Source of the DNA: Rhizophagus irregularis
Taxonomy: Eukaryota; Glomeromycota; Glomeromycetes; Glomerales; Glomeraceae
Reading direction: 5' to 3'
NCBI RefSeq assembly: GCF_026210795.1
Contig: NC_089445.1
Coordinates: 3,038,001 to 3,102,000 of the forward strand
Length of the DNA stretch: 64,000 nucleotides
Each line of letters opens with the position of its first letter. The first letter of the stretch is position 1. A program made the translations under genes and the position numbers. The notes beneath the pieces were generated by a model. The model did no database searches. It saw only the letters and a list, made by a program, of their open reading frames with translations, and was not told the DNA's origin. Positions 20,781 through 32,958 of this stretch are shown here, one piece after another.

Positions 20781-22234
20781 ATGTTTTGCCAAACTTTGTC
20801 TGATACACTTTTAAGAGATATTAGTAATCTTTATGATAAAGCTGATGATTATAATGTAAAAATACAAGTCGGAGAAGATTCAAAATGGAAATATTTAAAG
20901 CTCATTCAGTTATTTTGCGTGCTAGGTCATACTATTTTCGTTCTGCATTTTCTTCAAATTGGGCTAAAAAAGAAGGAGATTTTTATATATTTAAAAAACC
21001 AAATGTAACACCAATTGTATTTAAAATCATATTAAAGTAAGTAAATTAATTTTAAAGGATAATAAGTTTATTTTTAAACTATTGGCTTTTATAGTAAATT
21101 AATTTTTTAATTTTTTAGATATATTTACACTGGAACAGTTGTTAATGTAGAAAATAATTTTATTGAATAACTTCTTGCAGCAGATGAGATGAATCTATGT
21201 GAACTTACTGAGCATCTTTATAGTAATGGTCATTAGATTATGCAAAATAGCATTAAACTCTTTAATACTATTTCATGTCGAAAAGTAAACTTTCCTAAAC
21301 TTAAAGAATTATGCTATAATACTATTATTCAAATCCCAAAATTATATATTAATTCTGATGAGTTTTTGGGATTAGATTATGAAGTCTTACTTACAATTAT
21401 TCAATTTGATAATCTAGACATGAAAGAAATCGTAATTTGGGAGAATTTAATAAAATGGGTATAGCAAAGAATTCTACTTTTAATTCAGATATGAAAACTT
21501 GGACTATTAATGAATATGAGATCTTGAAGGAAACTATATCAAAATTTATTCAACATATTCGATTTTTTCAAATGACACCTCAAGAATACTATTATAAAGT
21601 CCGTCCTTTAGGTAAATTGCTTCCTAAAGAAGTTGAAGAAGACCTCCTTTCATATTTTATTGTTCCAAATTGCAAATTGGCCACAAAAGTTCTTCCACCT
21701 AGAAAAATTCAGTATAAATTTGGTTCGTCCATTCTTAAGGGAACCCATTTTAATCTTATTTCATACTGGATTGATAATGGTCAAGAAGTATTGCCAAATC
21801 CACTTGAAGATGGTCAATATGAATTTAATTTGCTTTTACGTGGAAGTAGAGATGGATTTGAACCAAAAGATTTTCACTTAAAATGCAATAATAAAGGAGC
21901 TACAATTGTTATAATTAAATTAAAAAATTTGGATAAAATGATTGGAGGATATAATCCAATAAAATGGAATGGATCTAATAGATTTCTTAATTCAGATAAA
22001 AGTTTTATCTTCTCATTTTCAAATAATTTACAATCATCTAAAATTATATTAAGTAGAGTTAAACATGATGACTCAGCAGTTTCAGATGATAATGATAGAA
22101 ACCAAGGATTTGGTCGTGGAGACTTATATATATTTAAACAAAGTTGTAAACTAGTAAATTACTCTACTGAAATTCATGATTCTGAAAATTTTGAAATTTA
22201 TGATTATGAAGTGTTTCAAATTATAAAAAAGTAA
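20781..22234 (+). pseudogene. BTB-BACK-TLDc, array copy 2, dead
   Basis: It is closely similar to copy 3 along its length, including the intron position (donor after ATATTAAA near 21036, acceptor near 21119). Compared with copy 3 one A is missing in the GATTCAAAAATGG run in the BTB part (near 20885), GAATTA became GAATAA (near 21167), an in-frame TAG lies in the segment before IMQNS (near 21236), and one G is missing in AAATGGGGTATAGC (near 21457). The BACK and TLDc parts stay open for long stretches (265 residues from 21437), so inactivation is recent. Confidence 0.85.
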
Positions 22235-22381
22235 TATTGGCTTTTATTTGGTTATAAACCATTTTTTTTAATATTTCATTAATAATTCATTAGTATTTCA
22301 TATTGTTTATATTATATTATTCTTTTGTTTTATTTACATAATAAATAAAGAAAACTATTCTAAATAAATATTTTGTTTAAA

Positions 22382-22811
22382 GGGTATTACTAAATATCAC
22401 CAGTGGTGATCGTCACCACACCACTTAATTCTGGCCGAAAATTATAATTTTGGCCAGAGTTAAAAAACACACCATAAATTTCTTTTCAAAAATTTCAAGT
22501 AAATAATAAATGTGTAACACAAACCTGAGTAGATACTAATCACACTAAAATTTTGAAAATTTGACTATAAAAAACCTTTTTTAAAACAAAAAATTGTATT
22601 TTACTTATAAAATCAAACTTTCCTGTTTTTCTCAAAAACTATCTAAACAATAGCCTTTATAATCTAAGGGAAACATGTTCTACTCATAAATTTACATATA
22701 GTAATAATATTTATATTATAATTAGAAGAATATTCAGTCAAAAATTTTTGAAAATTCAAAAAATATTTTACATGTGGTGACGATCACCACTGGTGATATT
22801 TAGCAATACCC
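22382..22811. mobile_element. Mutator-type MITE, 430 bp
   Basis: Terminal repeats of about 40 bp begin GGGTATTACTAAATATCACC and contain CAGTGGTGATCGTCACCAC; the right end is the reverse complement with one or two mismatches. The flanks are an exact 9-bp duplication TTGTTTAAA (22373-22381, 22812-22820), the length usual for Mutator-like elements. There is no coding capacity. A degenerate relative may lie at 43715-43850. Confidence 0.88.
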
Positions 22812-22820
22812 TTGTTTAAA

Positions 22821-23926
22821 AGCCATAATACAAATAAATTTCTCAAGATCTGCATAAATATTTTATTATAAAAAATGTTAACATTTAACTTTTTTTTTTT
22901 ACTTAAAAAGATATTAACCATATCAGCGGATTTGTTCACTTTTGCATAATGCTAAATTTTGAATGATTTTCATAATATCCGTCACCCAAAACCGGTTTGT
23001 AATGTCATGAAATCACCTGATTGAATATCACTTGACTAAATAATAAGTCGAGTGAAAATCTACATTTGCGAAACTTAAATTATTTAACGTAAAATAGACA
23101 CAAAAAAACCCATTTCGTTAACAAAAAACCCATTTCTCACCTGCATAGTATTTTTAATGTGTATTATTAGAAAGTAAGTATGTTTTAATAAAACAAAAAG
23201 TAAAATAAAAATTTATATAGACACAATAGCTATGAATATTTATAAAAGTATTCTAAGACTCATTTAATATTTAAAAAATTTTTTTTTTATAATAACTTTC
23301 ATAAAATTGTCCATTTTTTGAATTTTTCAAAACATATTATTAATTCTTATTTATCTTGCTGTAGACAAAATAGGAACTTTTATATTCAAACAAATTGTAA
23401 GCATATGTATTATTGATTTTTACACAAAAAAGATTTAGAAGCTATTGTATAAAGTGAGATTCCACAACAGATATTATCAGTATTGCTAAGAATAATATTT
23501 ATTGTATTTTGGCTTAAAAGAACTATTTATCAAATTTATCAAATTATTGTATTAATAAAACCAAATAAAATTTTTTTAATGTTCGTCCCAGGTCCTACTG
23601 CACCATATGCAATAATTTGTGTAACAAAAGTACCTTAAAATAAACATGTTAATTAGAGGGTGAACAAATCCGCCGATATGCATCATTTAAGCATAATTTT
23701 TACTTGTTAAAGTGTGTTTTTTATAAATTCTTTATTTCTTATACATAATTCTGCAATTTCCTCTAATCATGCTCATCTTGCAAAATTTGAATTTAGTATA
23801 ATGCCTTAATAGCTTTTCAGTTTCATTCAATTTTAATTAATAAATCTCTTGGGTCTATCAATCCTCTACTTCAAATACTTTATCAAGCACAAAAATTTGG
23901 CTCATTTTTATTGGATATTAATAATA
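22821..23926. other. AT-rich intergenic DNA
   Basis: No coding exon is seen. A/T-rich unique-looking sequence. Confidence 0.55.
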
Positions 23927-24035
23927 TGGGATCGGTCCCCGGTCCAGACTGGTCTTCAGATCTCAGACCAAATATCGTGAAGATCAGTCCCAAGACCGAC
24001 GCAGGACCAGTCTTTGCTAGGACTGATCCAACCCT
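23927..24035. mobile_element. Degenerate small MITE
   Basis: GGATCGGTCC...AGACTGGTC at the left is mirrored by GGACCAGTCTTTGCTAGGACTGATCC at the right, with GGTCC/GACC blocks between. It is locally GC-rich in an AT-rich region. The ends resemble hAT-type TAGGGTTGGATC ends, but no clean target duplication was found. Confidence 0.5.
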
Positions 24036-24390
24036 AATTTTGACTCCCCCTCCCCTCTGGATTTTTTAAGAAAATATGGACATTAAACAAACAATTAATT
24101 TGGAATGGCCTAGCTAATAAATAAACATTTGATAATATAATTCTTAAACTATTTCCAAATTTCACACCTTCATCAAACAAGATTTTGTAATCTATTTATG
24201 TGAAATTGAAATAATGTAAATAAGTAAGAAATGTAATTAAAAAGGTTTCACTATATAAATTGCACAGTGTTAATAATTACAATCTTTCTTTGATTTTTTT
24301 ATTTGAAATAAAATAAATAAGCCCAGTCACCATTCTAGTGAACCAGTACTAGTACCAAGAAATATTTATTCAGTATACATTACCTATTAA

Positions 24391-24815
24391 ATTACCATAT
24401 TTAACTTGTAGCACATAAAAGTAAAAAAATAACTCTTTCTAGTAAAGTTATATATTAGACAAAATATAAGTTCAGTATGAATCATTATGAAGACAAATAT
24501 ACAAAATACTTTATTAGACATTAAATACTATGTCTCAAACATTTTGATGCATTATCAATATAAAAATGAAATACATTGTTTCATTTGTGATCAAGCCAAA
24601 TTACTTACAAGTAAATTACCATTTTTAACTGTAGCACATAAAATTTCTAGTAAAGTTATGTATTAGATAAAATATAAGCTCAGTATGAGTCAGCATGAAG
24701 GCAAATATACAAAATACTTTATTAGACATTAAATACTATGCTCATTTTTTGATGCATGATTATATAAAAATGAAATATATCGTTTCATTTGTGATCAGCT
24801 AAATTACTTACAATA
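24391..24815. repeat. Tandem duplication upstream of copy 3
   Basis: A block of about 200 bp occurs twice in a row (about 24391-24610 and 24613-24815). Each copy contains GTAGCACATAAAA, CTAGTAAAGTTAT, CAAATATACAAAATAC and ATTACTTACAA. The second copy leads directly into the TATA-like block of copy 3. Confidence 0.75.
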
Positions 24816-24887
24816 AAGTATAATAGGGAGTATCATTATTAAAACAAAATTTTCTTCACTTTTATCACTTATATTTGAAAAAAAAAA

Positions 24888-26361
24888 ATGGTTTGCCAAA
24901 CTTCGTCTGATATACTTTTAAGAGATATTAGTAATCTTTATGATAAAGCTGATGATTATAATGTAAAAATACAAGTCGGAGAAGATTCAAAAATGGAAAT
25001 ATTTAAAGCTCATTCAGTTATTTTGCGTGCTAGGTCAAACTATTTTCGTTCTGCATTTTCTTCAAATTGGGCTAAAAAAGAAGGAGATTTTTATATATTA
25101 AAAAAACCAAATGTAACACCAATTGTATTTCAAATCATATTAAAGTAAGTAAATTAATTTTAAAGGATAATAAGTTTGTTTTTAAACTAGTGGCTTTTAC
25201 AGTAAATTAATTTTTTAATTTTTTAGATATATTTACACTGGAATAGTTGAACTCGAAACAGTTAATGTAGAAAATAATTTTATTGAATTATTTCTTGCAG
25301 CAGATGAGATGAATCTATGTGAAATTACTGAGCATCTTTGTAATAATCATTGGATTATGCAAAATAGCATTAAACTCTTTAATACTATTTCATGTCGAAA
25401 AGTAAACTTTCCTAAACTTAAAGAATTATGCTATAATACTATGATTCAAACCCCAAAATTATATATTAATTCTGATGAGTTTTTGGGATTAGATTATGAA
25501 GTCTTACTTACAATTATTCAACTTGATAATCTAGAAATGAAAGAAATCGTAATTTGGGAGAATTTAATAAAATGGGGTATAGCAAAGAATTCTACTTTTA
25601 ATTCAGATATGACAACTTGGACTATTAATGAATATGAGATCTTGAAGGAAACTATTTCACCATTTATTCAACATATTCGATTTTTTCAAATGACACCTCA
25701 AGAATATTATTATAAGGTTCATCCTCTAGATAAATTGCTTCCTAAAGAAATCAAAGAAGACCTACTTTTATATTTTATTGTTCCAGATTGCAAATTGACC
25801 ACAAAAGTCCTTCCACTTAGAAAATCTCAGTATGTATTTGATTCATTTATTCTTAAGAGAACTCATTTTAACCTTATTTCATACTGGATTGAAAATGGTC
25901 AAGAATTATTGCCAAATCCACTTGAAGATGGTCAATATGAATTTAATTTGCTTTTACGTGGAAGTAGAGATGGATTTGAACCAAAAGATTTTCACTTAAA
26001 ATGCAATAATAAAGGAGCTACAATTGTTATAATTAAATTAAAAAATTTGGACAAAATGATTGGAGGATATAATCCAATAAAATGGAGTGGATCTAATAAA
26101 TATCTTAAAACAGATAAAAGTTTTATCTTTTCATTTTCAAATAATTTATGCTCGTCAAAAATTAAATTAAGCAGAGTTAAAAACAGTGGTTTTGCAATTA
26201 GTGATGGTAATATCGATAGACGCTACCATGGATTTGGTTATGGAGATTTAGATATATTTGAAAAAAGCTGTAAATTAGAAGATTATTCTATTAAAATTCA
26301 CGATTCTGAAAACTTCGAAATTGATGATTATGAAGTGTTTCAAGTTGTAAAAAAGGAATAA
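24888..26361 (+). CDS. BTB-BACK-TLDc protein, array copy 3
   Basis: Exon 1 (24888-25144) and exon 2 (25227-26361) give about 463 residues with the same AA|A intron phase as copy 1. The BTB domain (DDYNVKIQVGEDSK, FKAHSVILRARSNYF), BACK-like part and TLDc domain (LISYWIENG, LLLRGSRDGF, GGYNPIKW, YGDLDIF) are all present. It differs from copies 1 and 4 between BTB and BACK: after EITEHL only CNNHWIMQN follows, where copy 1 has a stretch about ten residues longer (QQHIIDLSRLNDDWIIQN). The same short form is in copy 2. Role as for copy 1; partner unknown. Confidence 0.88.
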
Positions 26362-26870
26362 TAAGTATAGTTTATATAATAGAATTAATTGGAATCACCA
26401 AATCAGTTTAACATTATTAGCTTTAATTTTAAGAATAATTGCAGTATAATTGCATACTTGCATCTTTAGCCTATATTAATTTAAACCTAAAAGTTATTGA
26501 GGCAATTTAACTATACTTTGAGCAATATAATTATGTATACAAACTGAAAAGATCATCTTTATTGTTTGGTGACATAACTAAATTTTTCTTGATAAAAAAA
26601 TATTTAACTCAAAAATGGTTAATAATTAAATTTTTTCTATTCAACAAATTTTTTATTTTTTTTACAAAATATTGAAATTCGAAAAGAATTTCTAATGTAA
26701 TATATTAATAAAAATAAAAAATATATAAAATATTGAAATTTGAAAAAGAACTGTCAAACGCATTATATTAACAACATAATACCTATAATATCTTAATTGG
26801 GTAAAATTTTTATTGATTCATAAATTTTGAATAATTTTGATAATTTTTGATTTGGATTTTCAGATTAATA
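26362..26870. other. AT-rich intergenic DNA
   Basis: It contains two related blocks around AAAATATTGAAATT (about 26665 and 26725). No gene is visible. Confidence 0.55.
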
Positions 26871-27056
26871 AAATAATCCCCTGTCACACTAAGTGTCACC
26901 TTCATACTAATTATTGGAAATTGCGAACTATTAACAAAGTTTATAAATAACGGAAATCTTCGTGGAAATCTTTAACGAGTTAGTCATATGTTATAGTATA
27001 TTTAATAAGTGATACGCTCCAGAGGGTTACCTATTTATTTCATGAGGAGAGAACGC
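26871..27056 (+). repeat. Inverted repeat left of copy 4
   Basis: The segment includes CTGTCACACTAAGTGTCACC, TTATAAATAACGGAAATCTTCG, ACGCTCCAGAGGGTTACC and ATTTATTTCATGAG. The same blocks in the same order occur on the opposite strand at about 29770-29990. The two copies face each other and enclose BTB-TLDc copy 4. Confidence 0.75.
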
Positions 27057-28083
27057 TAGAATTTGTTTCCCGAGAAAAAAAACCTATTCCTCCCAAATAA
27101 ATAATACATAAAGTAGGGTAATTCATGTAATCTATCCGCGAATTTTGCATAATTAACATAAAAATTTTTGTTCTACGTACATTCATTATAAGCAACAATA
27201 ATACGCTAATAATATTTATAATATTTTTGTTCGTAACTCGACATAACTAAGAAAATTTACTGTTAAATGTCTTGTTATACCTAAACGATACTTTATGGAA
27301 ATAAATTTCAGATTATTGAGAACATATGGGCGCATTTTTGGAATTAATGATGCACCTTCCTGGCTTAATATTAAAATTATTCCAAAAACGTGTTTATATG
27401 AAGAATGTCATTATTATAATCGCATCCCGTGATCGCCGATTATCCGGAGTACATCGATCTTCGTGGAATTCCAAATCGGATCCGGATGATCGACAGAACA
27501 CCATTTTGCGGCTAAAAATTAAAGGTGATCACATGTTGTTATCAATGAAATTATACCAATATTAATAAGGTTAGATATCAGATAATCACGAGGTTTTGGC
27601 TGGAAAAGTATTAACAGTTAACATTTTTTATTTTTTTATTTTTCAAAACAAAAACATATAAAAAAATAATAATAAATTTATTCTTTTATATAATTCTGAT
27701 AAATTGAGATTTATATTTGTTATGTTTGCATTTGAAAATCTTTAACGACTACATTTTTAAAAATAAATTTTGTTCAACTTTTTAAATTTTATTTACTAGT
27801 ATCGGGATGATCGTGTAAAAAAAAAATAAAAAAAATTTTTTTTTATTATATAATAATTCACCGAATATGTTAGTTTAGGATTTAAAGTGTGATGTAATTC
27901 GTCTTTTAATTATGAGTTATTTAACGCATGATACTTTTATTATTTTTGCGTATGATCATGTGAAAATACAATTATAGACAACAATAATGATCGACAAATC
28001 ATTTAAATAGCATTGCATATAATGGGAAATGATATCCATTTTTTTTCAAACGATAATCCCTTTTTCTTTTAAGAAAAAAAAAA
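27057..28083. other. Intergenic DNA with a GC-rich patch
   Basis: A patch at about 27420-27530 (ATCGCCGATTATCCGG, CAAATCGGATCCGGATGATC) is much richer in G/C than its surroundings and lies in a 79-codon open frame. No motif is recognisable, so I do not call a gene. It may be a remnant of a transposon or transferred sequence. Confidence 0.4.
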
Positions 28084-29570
28084 ATGACTCGTCAAGCATT
28101 AACTGATACACTTTTAAGAGATATTAGTGAACTTTATGATGGAGCTGATGATTATAATGTAAAAATACAAGTTGGAGAAGATTCTGAAACAGAAATTTTT
28201 AATGCACATTCAGTTATATTACGTGCAAGGTCAACTTATTTTCGTTCCGCATTTTCTTCAAATTGGGCTAAAAAGGAAGGAGATTTTTATATTTTTAAAA
28301 AACCAAATGTATCCGCAATTGTATTTCAAATTATATTAAGGTAAATTATGAATACTTTTAAATTTTTTTTTGATAATAAATTTGTATATTAAAAATATTG
28401 AAAAAAATTTTTTATAGATATATTTATACTGGAACAATTGCGTTAGACGCAATTAATGTTGAAAGTAATCTTATTGAATTACTTATTGCAGCAGATGAGA
28501 TGAACCTTTATGAACTTGTTGATCATCTTCAACAACATATTATTCATTTAAATCATGATTGGATGGTTCAAAATGGGGTTAAACTTTTTAATATAATTTC
28601 TCAACATAAAGGTATATTTTCTAAACTTGAAGAATATTGTAATAATATTATGAATCAAGAACCTGAATTATTGATAGATTCTAATGATTTTTGGAGATTA
28701 GATGATGAAACTTTAATTACATTTATACAACTTGATAATCTTAAAATGGAAGAGGTTAATATTTGGGAAAATTTGGTTAAATGGGGTATTGCAAAGAATT
28801 CTACACTTAGTGCAGATATGACAACTTGGGGATTTGATGAATATGGTATTTTAAAAAAGACCTTAACAAAATTCATTAAACATATTCGATTTTTTCAAAT
28901 GACACCTCAAGAATATTATTATAAAGTTCGACCTTTAGGTAAATTACTTCCTAAAGAACTTGAAGAAGATTTACTTTCATATTATATTGTTCCAGATTGT
29001 AAATTAGCAACAAAAGTTCTACCACCAAGAAAATCTCAAAATAATAAAAGATCCGAATCATCAATTATTACAACCAAACATTTTAATCTTTTATCATATT
29101 GGATTGATGATGGACAAGAAACATTACCAAATACACTTAAAAATGGTCAATATGAATATAATTTACTTTTACGTGGTAGTAAAGATGGATTTGGAGTAGA
29201 AATCTTTAGAACAAAATGTAATAATAAAGGGGCTACATTAGTTATAATTAAATTAAAAAATTCAAATAAAATTATTGGAGGTTATAATCCAATAAGATGG
29301 AGTGGATCAGGTAGTTATCTTAATTCTAATCAAAGTTTTATTTTTTCATTTTATTCAAATGATTTAGATTCTTCAAAAATTATTTTAAGTAGAGTTAAAG
29401 ATAGTTTTTATGCAATTTTAGATGATAATAATAGAGGTCAAGGTTTTGGATTTGGTGATTTATATATATTTTTAAAAAGTTGTAAATTAAAACATTATTC
29501 TACTAAAATTCATGATTCTGAAACCTTTGAAATCGATGATTATGAAGTATTTCAAGTTATTAAAAAATAG
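28084..29570 (+). CDS. BTB-BACK-TLDc protein, array copy 4
   Basis: Exon 1 (28084-28340) ends AG|, exon 2 (28418-29570) begins A|TATATT; product about 469 residues. BTB (DDYNVKIQ, FNAHSVILRARSTYF), BACK-like helices and TLDc (LLSYWIDDG, LLLRGSKDGF, GGYNPIRW, FGFGDLYIF) are complete. It is the most diverged of the array but keeps the longer segment between BTB and BACK (LQQHIIHLNHDWMVQ). It sits between facing inverted repeats about 2.7 kb apart. Function is inferred only at domain level. Confidence 0.9.
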
Positions 29571-29699
29571 AGGAAAGATTTTTTTTTTTTTTTGTTAATT
29601 TATTTATTAATTTATATTGTATTCATTATTATTTATAGAAGAAATAAAAAGAACATTTATTTTATAAAATAAAATAATAATATTTCCAAATATAAATTA

Positions 29700-29990
29700 C
29701 ATTACCCATTACCCATAAATCGAAATTACATGTCATTTTTGATAATATATACTATTTATTTCATGAACCTTCTCATGAAATAAATGGGTAATCTCTTGGA
29801 GCGTGCCACTCATTAAATATTAACTATTTTAAATTAAAATTAGTAATTTTCCGGCTATCTATATGAGGCCGGGAAATAAATAAACGAAGATTCCCGGTCA
29901 TTTATAAACTCAGCTAACCACTCGCAATTTTTAAAAATTAGTATAAAGGTGATCATGAGTGACACTTAGTGCGACAGGGATTATATGATT
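29700..29990 (-). repeat. Inverted repeat right of copy 4
   Basis: This is the partner of 26871-27056 in opposite orientation (GGAGCGTGCCAC, CCGGTCATTTATAAACT, TGACACTTAGTGCGACAGGG). Within it TTTATTTCATGAACC and TTCTCATGAAATAAATGGG form a small palindrome. About 50 bp longer than the left copy. Confidence 0.75.
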
Positions 29991-30019
29991 TATTCCAGAT
30001 CTTTCTTACGTAAATTGAT

Positions 30020-30140
30020 TTTAAGTTAGAAATTGACTTTAAGGTAGCGGTGATGATGATTATCTTATGTAAATCAACTTTAAAGTAGCGGTGATAAATG
30101 ATTATCTTAAATTGACTTTAAGGTAGCGGTGATATTCCAT
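30020..30140. repeat. Short tandem repeat, three copies
   Basis: Three successive copies of a unit of about 40-50 bases: TTGACTTTAAGGTAGCGGTGA with GATTATCTTA between them; the middle copy differs slightly. Confidence 0.75.
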
Positions 30141-32125
30141 TTCGATATTTAAATTCAATATTATAATTCAAAAATATGAATGAAATATTAAGATTAATTT
30201 GTTTCATACGTACAGTATATCATTAATGAAATTGTGATGATGATTATATACGCTTCGATATTTAAATCAAATATTATAATTCAAAATTCGAACTTTAATA
30301 TGTATCCCATAAATTCAAATTTTCTAGGGTTCAGTATATATATAGATCATTAATTTGTTCAGTGATGTGAAATATCAAGTTGAACTTGTTTTCTACAAAT
30401 CATTGGTAATGGTTGATTATATCTACTTTGATATTTTATGTCCGATAATTTGAACATCCTTTTGTTGGGTTATCAACTGAAAGACTAATTAATTATTCTC
30501 GTAGTAATCCAATTATACTACATCTGCATATTTATCTACGTGCTTCTCTTTCATCATTTAATGCATAAATACATCCAACATCATAATCCAAAATTTAAAA
30601 TTTGAATAAAATATTAAGATGAATTTGTTTCTGATATGGAATTTGAAAACCTTTGTTAAAGTATTCATAAAGTTGACAAAAGTTCTATTTTGTTAATATA
30701 AAAGATATTAATTTTTTAACAATAATCAAATTGATTAAATAATCAAACTATTAAATGATCGGCTCTAAAATTGCCAATAATAAGATTGTTTAAATCTAAC
30801 TAGATTTAATAATTCAAAGTTCCGACATATGAGAACTAATTTCTCAATTGGCTGAAAAAATTTGCCAAGAAAAAAAGTAATTTCTTTATTTTAATAAATT
30901 CATATATCAAATAGAATTTTTAAAAGTTAAATCTAGTTAATTTGAATTCTTAAAAATTTGCAAATATTACTTACTATATTTCATCTGATATATTGAAATT
31001 GTGATAAATGGATAATGATGCACTATTTTCAATTATTTAGATTTATAATCATGAAAAATCTTGGATCTAGATATTGCAAAAATGTTTTTTACTTATTTGA
31101 CAACTTGATTAAGGAAAAAAGCAATAAGCATATTCAGCATATTCTACTTTTCAATAAGAATTATTGCAAAGTTCATTCTTTGAATAAAATATCTTCAAAT
31201 TTGTTAAATTTATTATATATCAAACTAAATTCAACTTATTTCACAAGAAATATTAAAGAATCTATCAATTAGATCTAATATCATGATTAATATCTATTTC
31301 AATTTGTTTATAATCAATCATACATTACTCATTCAAAATGTGATCATGAGATTAAAAATATCCTGATAAAAATTGCTTAGGAAATATAAAGAATAATTGA
31401 TCTGATAATCTGATATCTTAAATTTTAATGACATGTTATTATTCTTTGTTGTATTATTATTATTTTTATGATTTCACTTTCATACTTTCATATTATCAAT
31501 TGTAAAGTGATTCCCAAAAGAATATTTGAATATTTTGATAATGAAACTTGCAAAAAAAAACATTTATTAATTATTTCGATAAAATAAATATCTGATACTT
31601 TTTTTTTTTTGATTAATAACATTAATAATAATTAATTCATTCTATTTTACTCTATTTTAAATCTCATTAAATTCATAATTTTTTCATGATTTTCTGTTTT
31701 TTTCTCTTAAATTAAAAGTAAATTAATATTAATTAAAATCTATTAATTTCAAATTTTTTACCACAAAGCAATTAGGTTTTTAATCCATTATAAAAAAAAA
31801 ATTAATTATTCAATAATGTTTGTAATACAGAAGAAATTTTATACTATAGTATAAAATATCTACTAAAAACCTATCCTGAATGTTCCGATTGAATTGTTCG
31901 GCTTGTTAACCTTCATCACATTGAAAGAAAAAAAAAGAGAGAGAGAGAGAGAGAAAATCTAAAAATATGAAATAATTCCAATAAAAGAATTCTTCCATTC
32001 TATTTAAAAATCAATATAATATGATCTTTCAATATTTTATTGTTAATATTCAATATATATTTCGTATAAAATAGACTTTTTTACCTATTGGAACTTTCTT
32101 AGTCCAATTTTATCACCGATTACAC
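30141..32125. other. AT-rich intergenic DNA
   Basis: Diverged direct copies of CGATATTTAAAT...ATTATAATTCAAAA lie at about 30150-30310 and 30580. A (GA)n microsatellite is at 31936-31954. No convincing exon; an 85-codon frame at 31015 has no recognisable motif and AT-driven composition. Confidence 0.55.
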
Positions 32126-32958
32126 TTAATCTTGGTCGAAAATTGTATCGGGAGATGTTACTGTGGATTCACTAAAATCACTATGATGTCTACAATTTTC
32201 TTCATCAATTATCATCTTATTATAAAAAGAGGAAAAAATCAAATATTTCGATTAGTTATAAGATTTTATGTTAACGTTCATTTACTTATAATAGGCTTTT
32301 ATGATTTTAATTACTGTAAATAATATTATAAATTCAAGAAATATATCCTTGAACCGATTATATTAAAAATAAATAAAGCATTTCTTACTTGATTTGGATT
32401 AGAATTTTCGACTTGAGATTGAGTCAATTTACTTCGAAAGTCTTTAACGAGATCATTAGCATTTCGAAGGTTACGTATTGGTTGCCAATCTGATTCCAAG
32501 TTCGGATCTTGATAAAAAAGAAATTAAACCCATAATTTAAATTTATTACTTAAATTTATTAACAAAATATTCAAATAAACTTATTTTTTTTTTTACCAGA
32601 ATAAGATAATAAAGCGTATTCTTCTCCATCTTGACTTTTAATAGCTAAAATATCATTAATATATACTTTAACATATTGAGGTTTTTGCGGAGGTAAAGTG
32701 GAAATTTTTCTTTTTTGCTTCTGATTATTGCGACTCTTTCCATTACTAATGTACTCAAAATTATTTATTTATAACAAATATATTTTCATTAATAATGTTC
32801 AAATTTTATATTAAAAGATATTTTAATTGAAAATTTTATTTTTTTTTTAAAAAAAAAACTTATTTATTAAATAAAAATTACCTCTTTTTATTTTTATTAT
32901 TTATTTCATTTTTTCCTTGCTTATTTTTTCTAACGGATAGTCTTGTGACGTAAGTCAT
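32126..32958 (-). CDS. Chromodomain-like protein, four exons
   Basis: Exons at 32958-32882, 32745-32597, 32507-32389 and 32215-32126 fit together in phase (2, 1, 0) with GT-AG sites and give 144 residues from an ATG to a stop. The start MTYVTRLSVRKN and a Lys/Asn-rich basic stretch precede a chromodomain-like segment: YVKVYINDILAIK, then GEEYALLSYS, SDWQPIRNL and NDLVKDF. This matches the chromodomain pattern (Y..I..I, G..YLVKW-type strand, NTWEP..NL, L...F), although the usual Trp of the second strand is Tyr here. Chromodomains bind methylated histone tails or related ligands in the nucleus. The tail is acidic (DEEN, SPDTIFDQD). HP1-like function is inference; the structure could also be a diverged transposon chromodomain, but there is no integrase nearby. 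Confidence 0.62.

Noticed and set aside
26871-29990. Calling the inverted-repeat unit around copy 4 a transposon
   Set aside because: No transposase, no clear terminal target duplication, and the two repeats differ in length; reported as a finding only.
31015-31272. 85-codon open frame
   Set aside because: AT-driven composition, no motif, no splice context that extends it.
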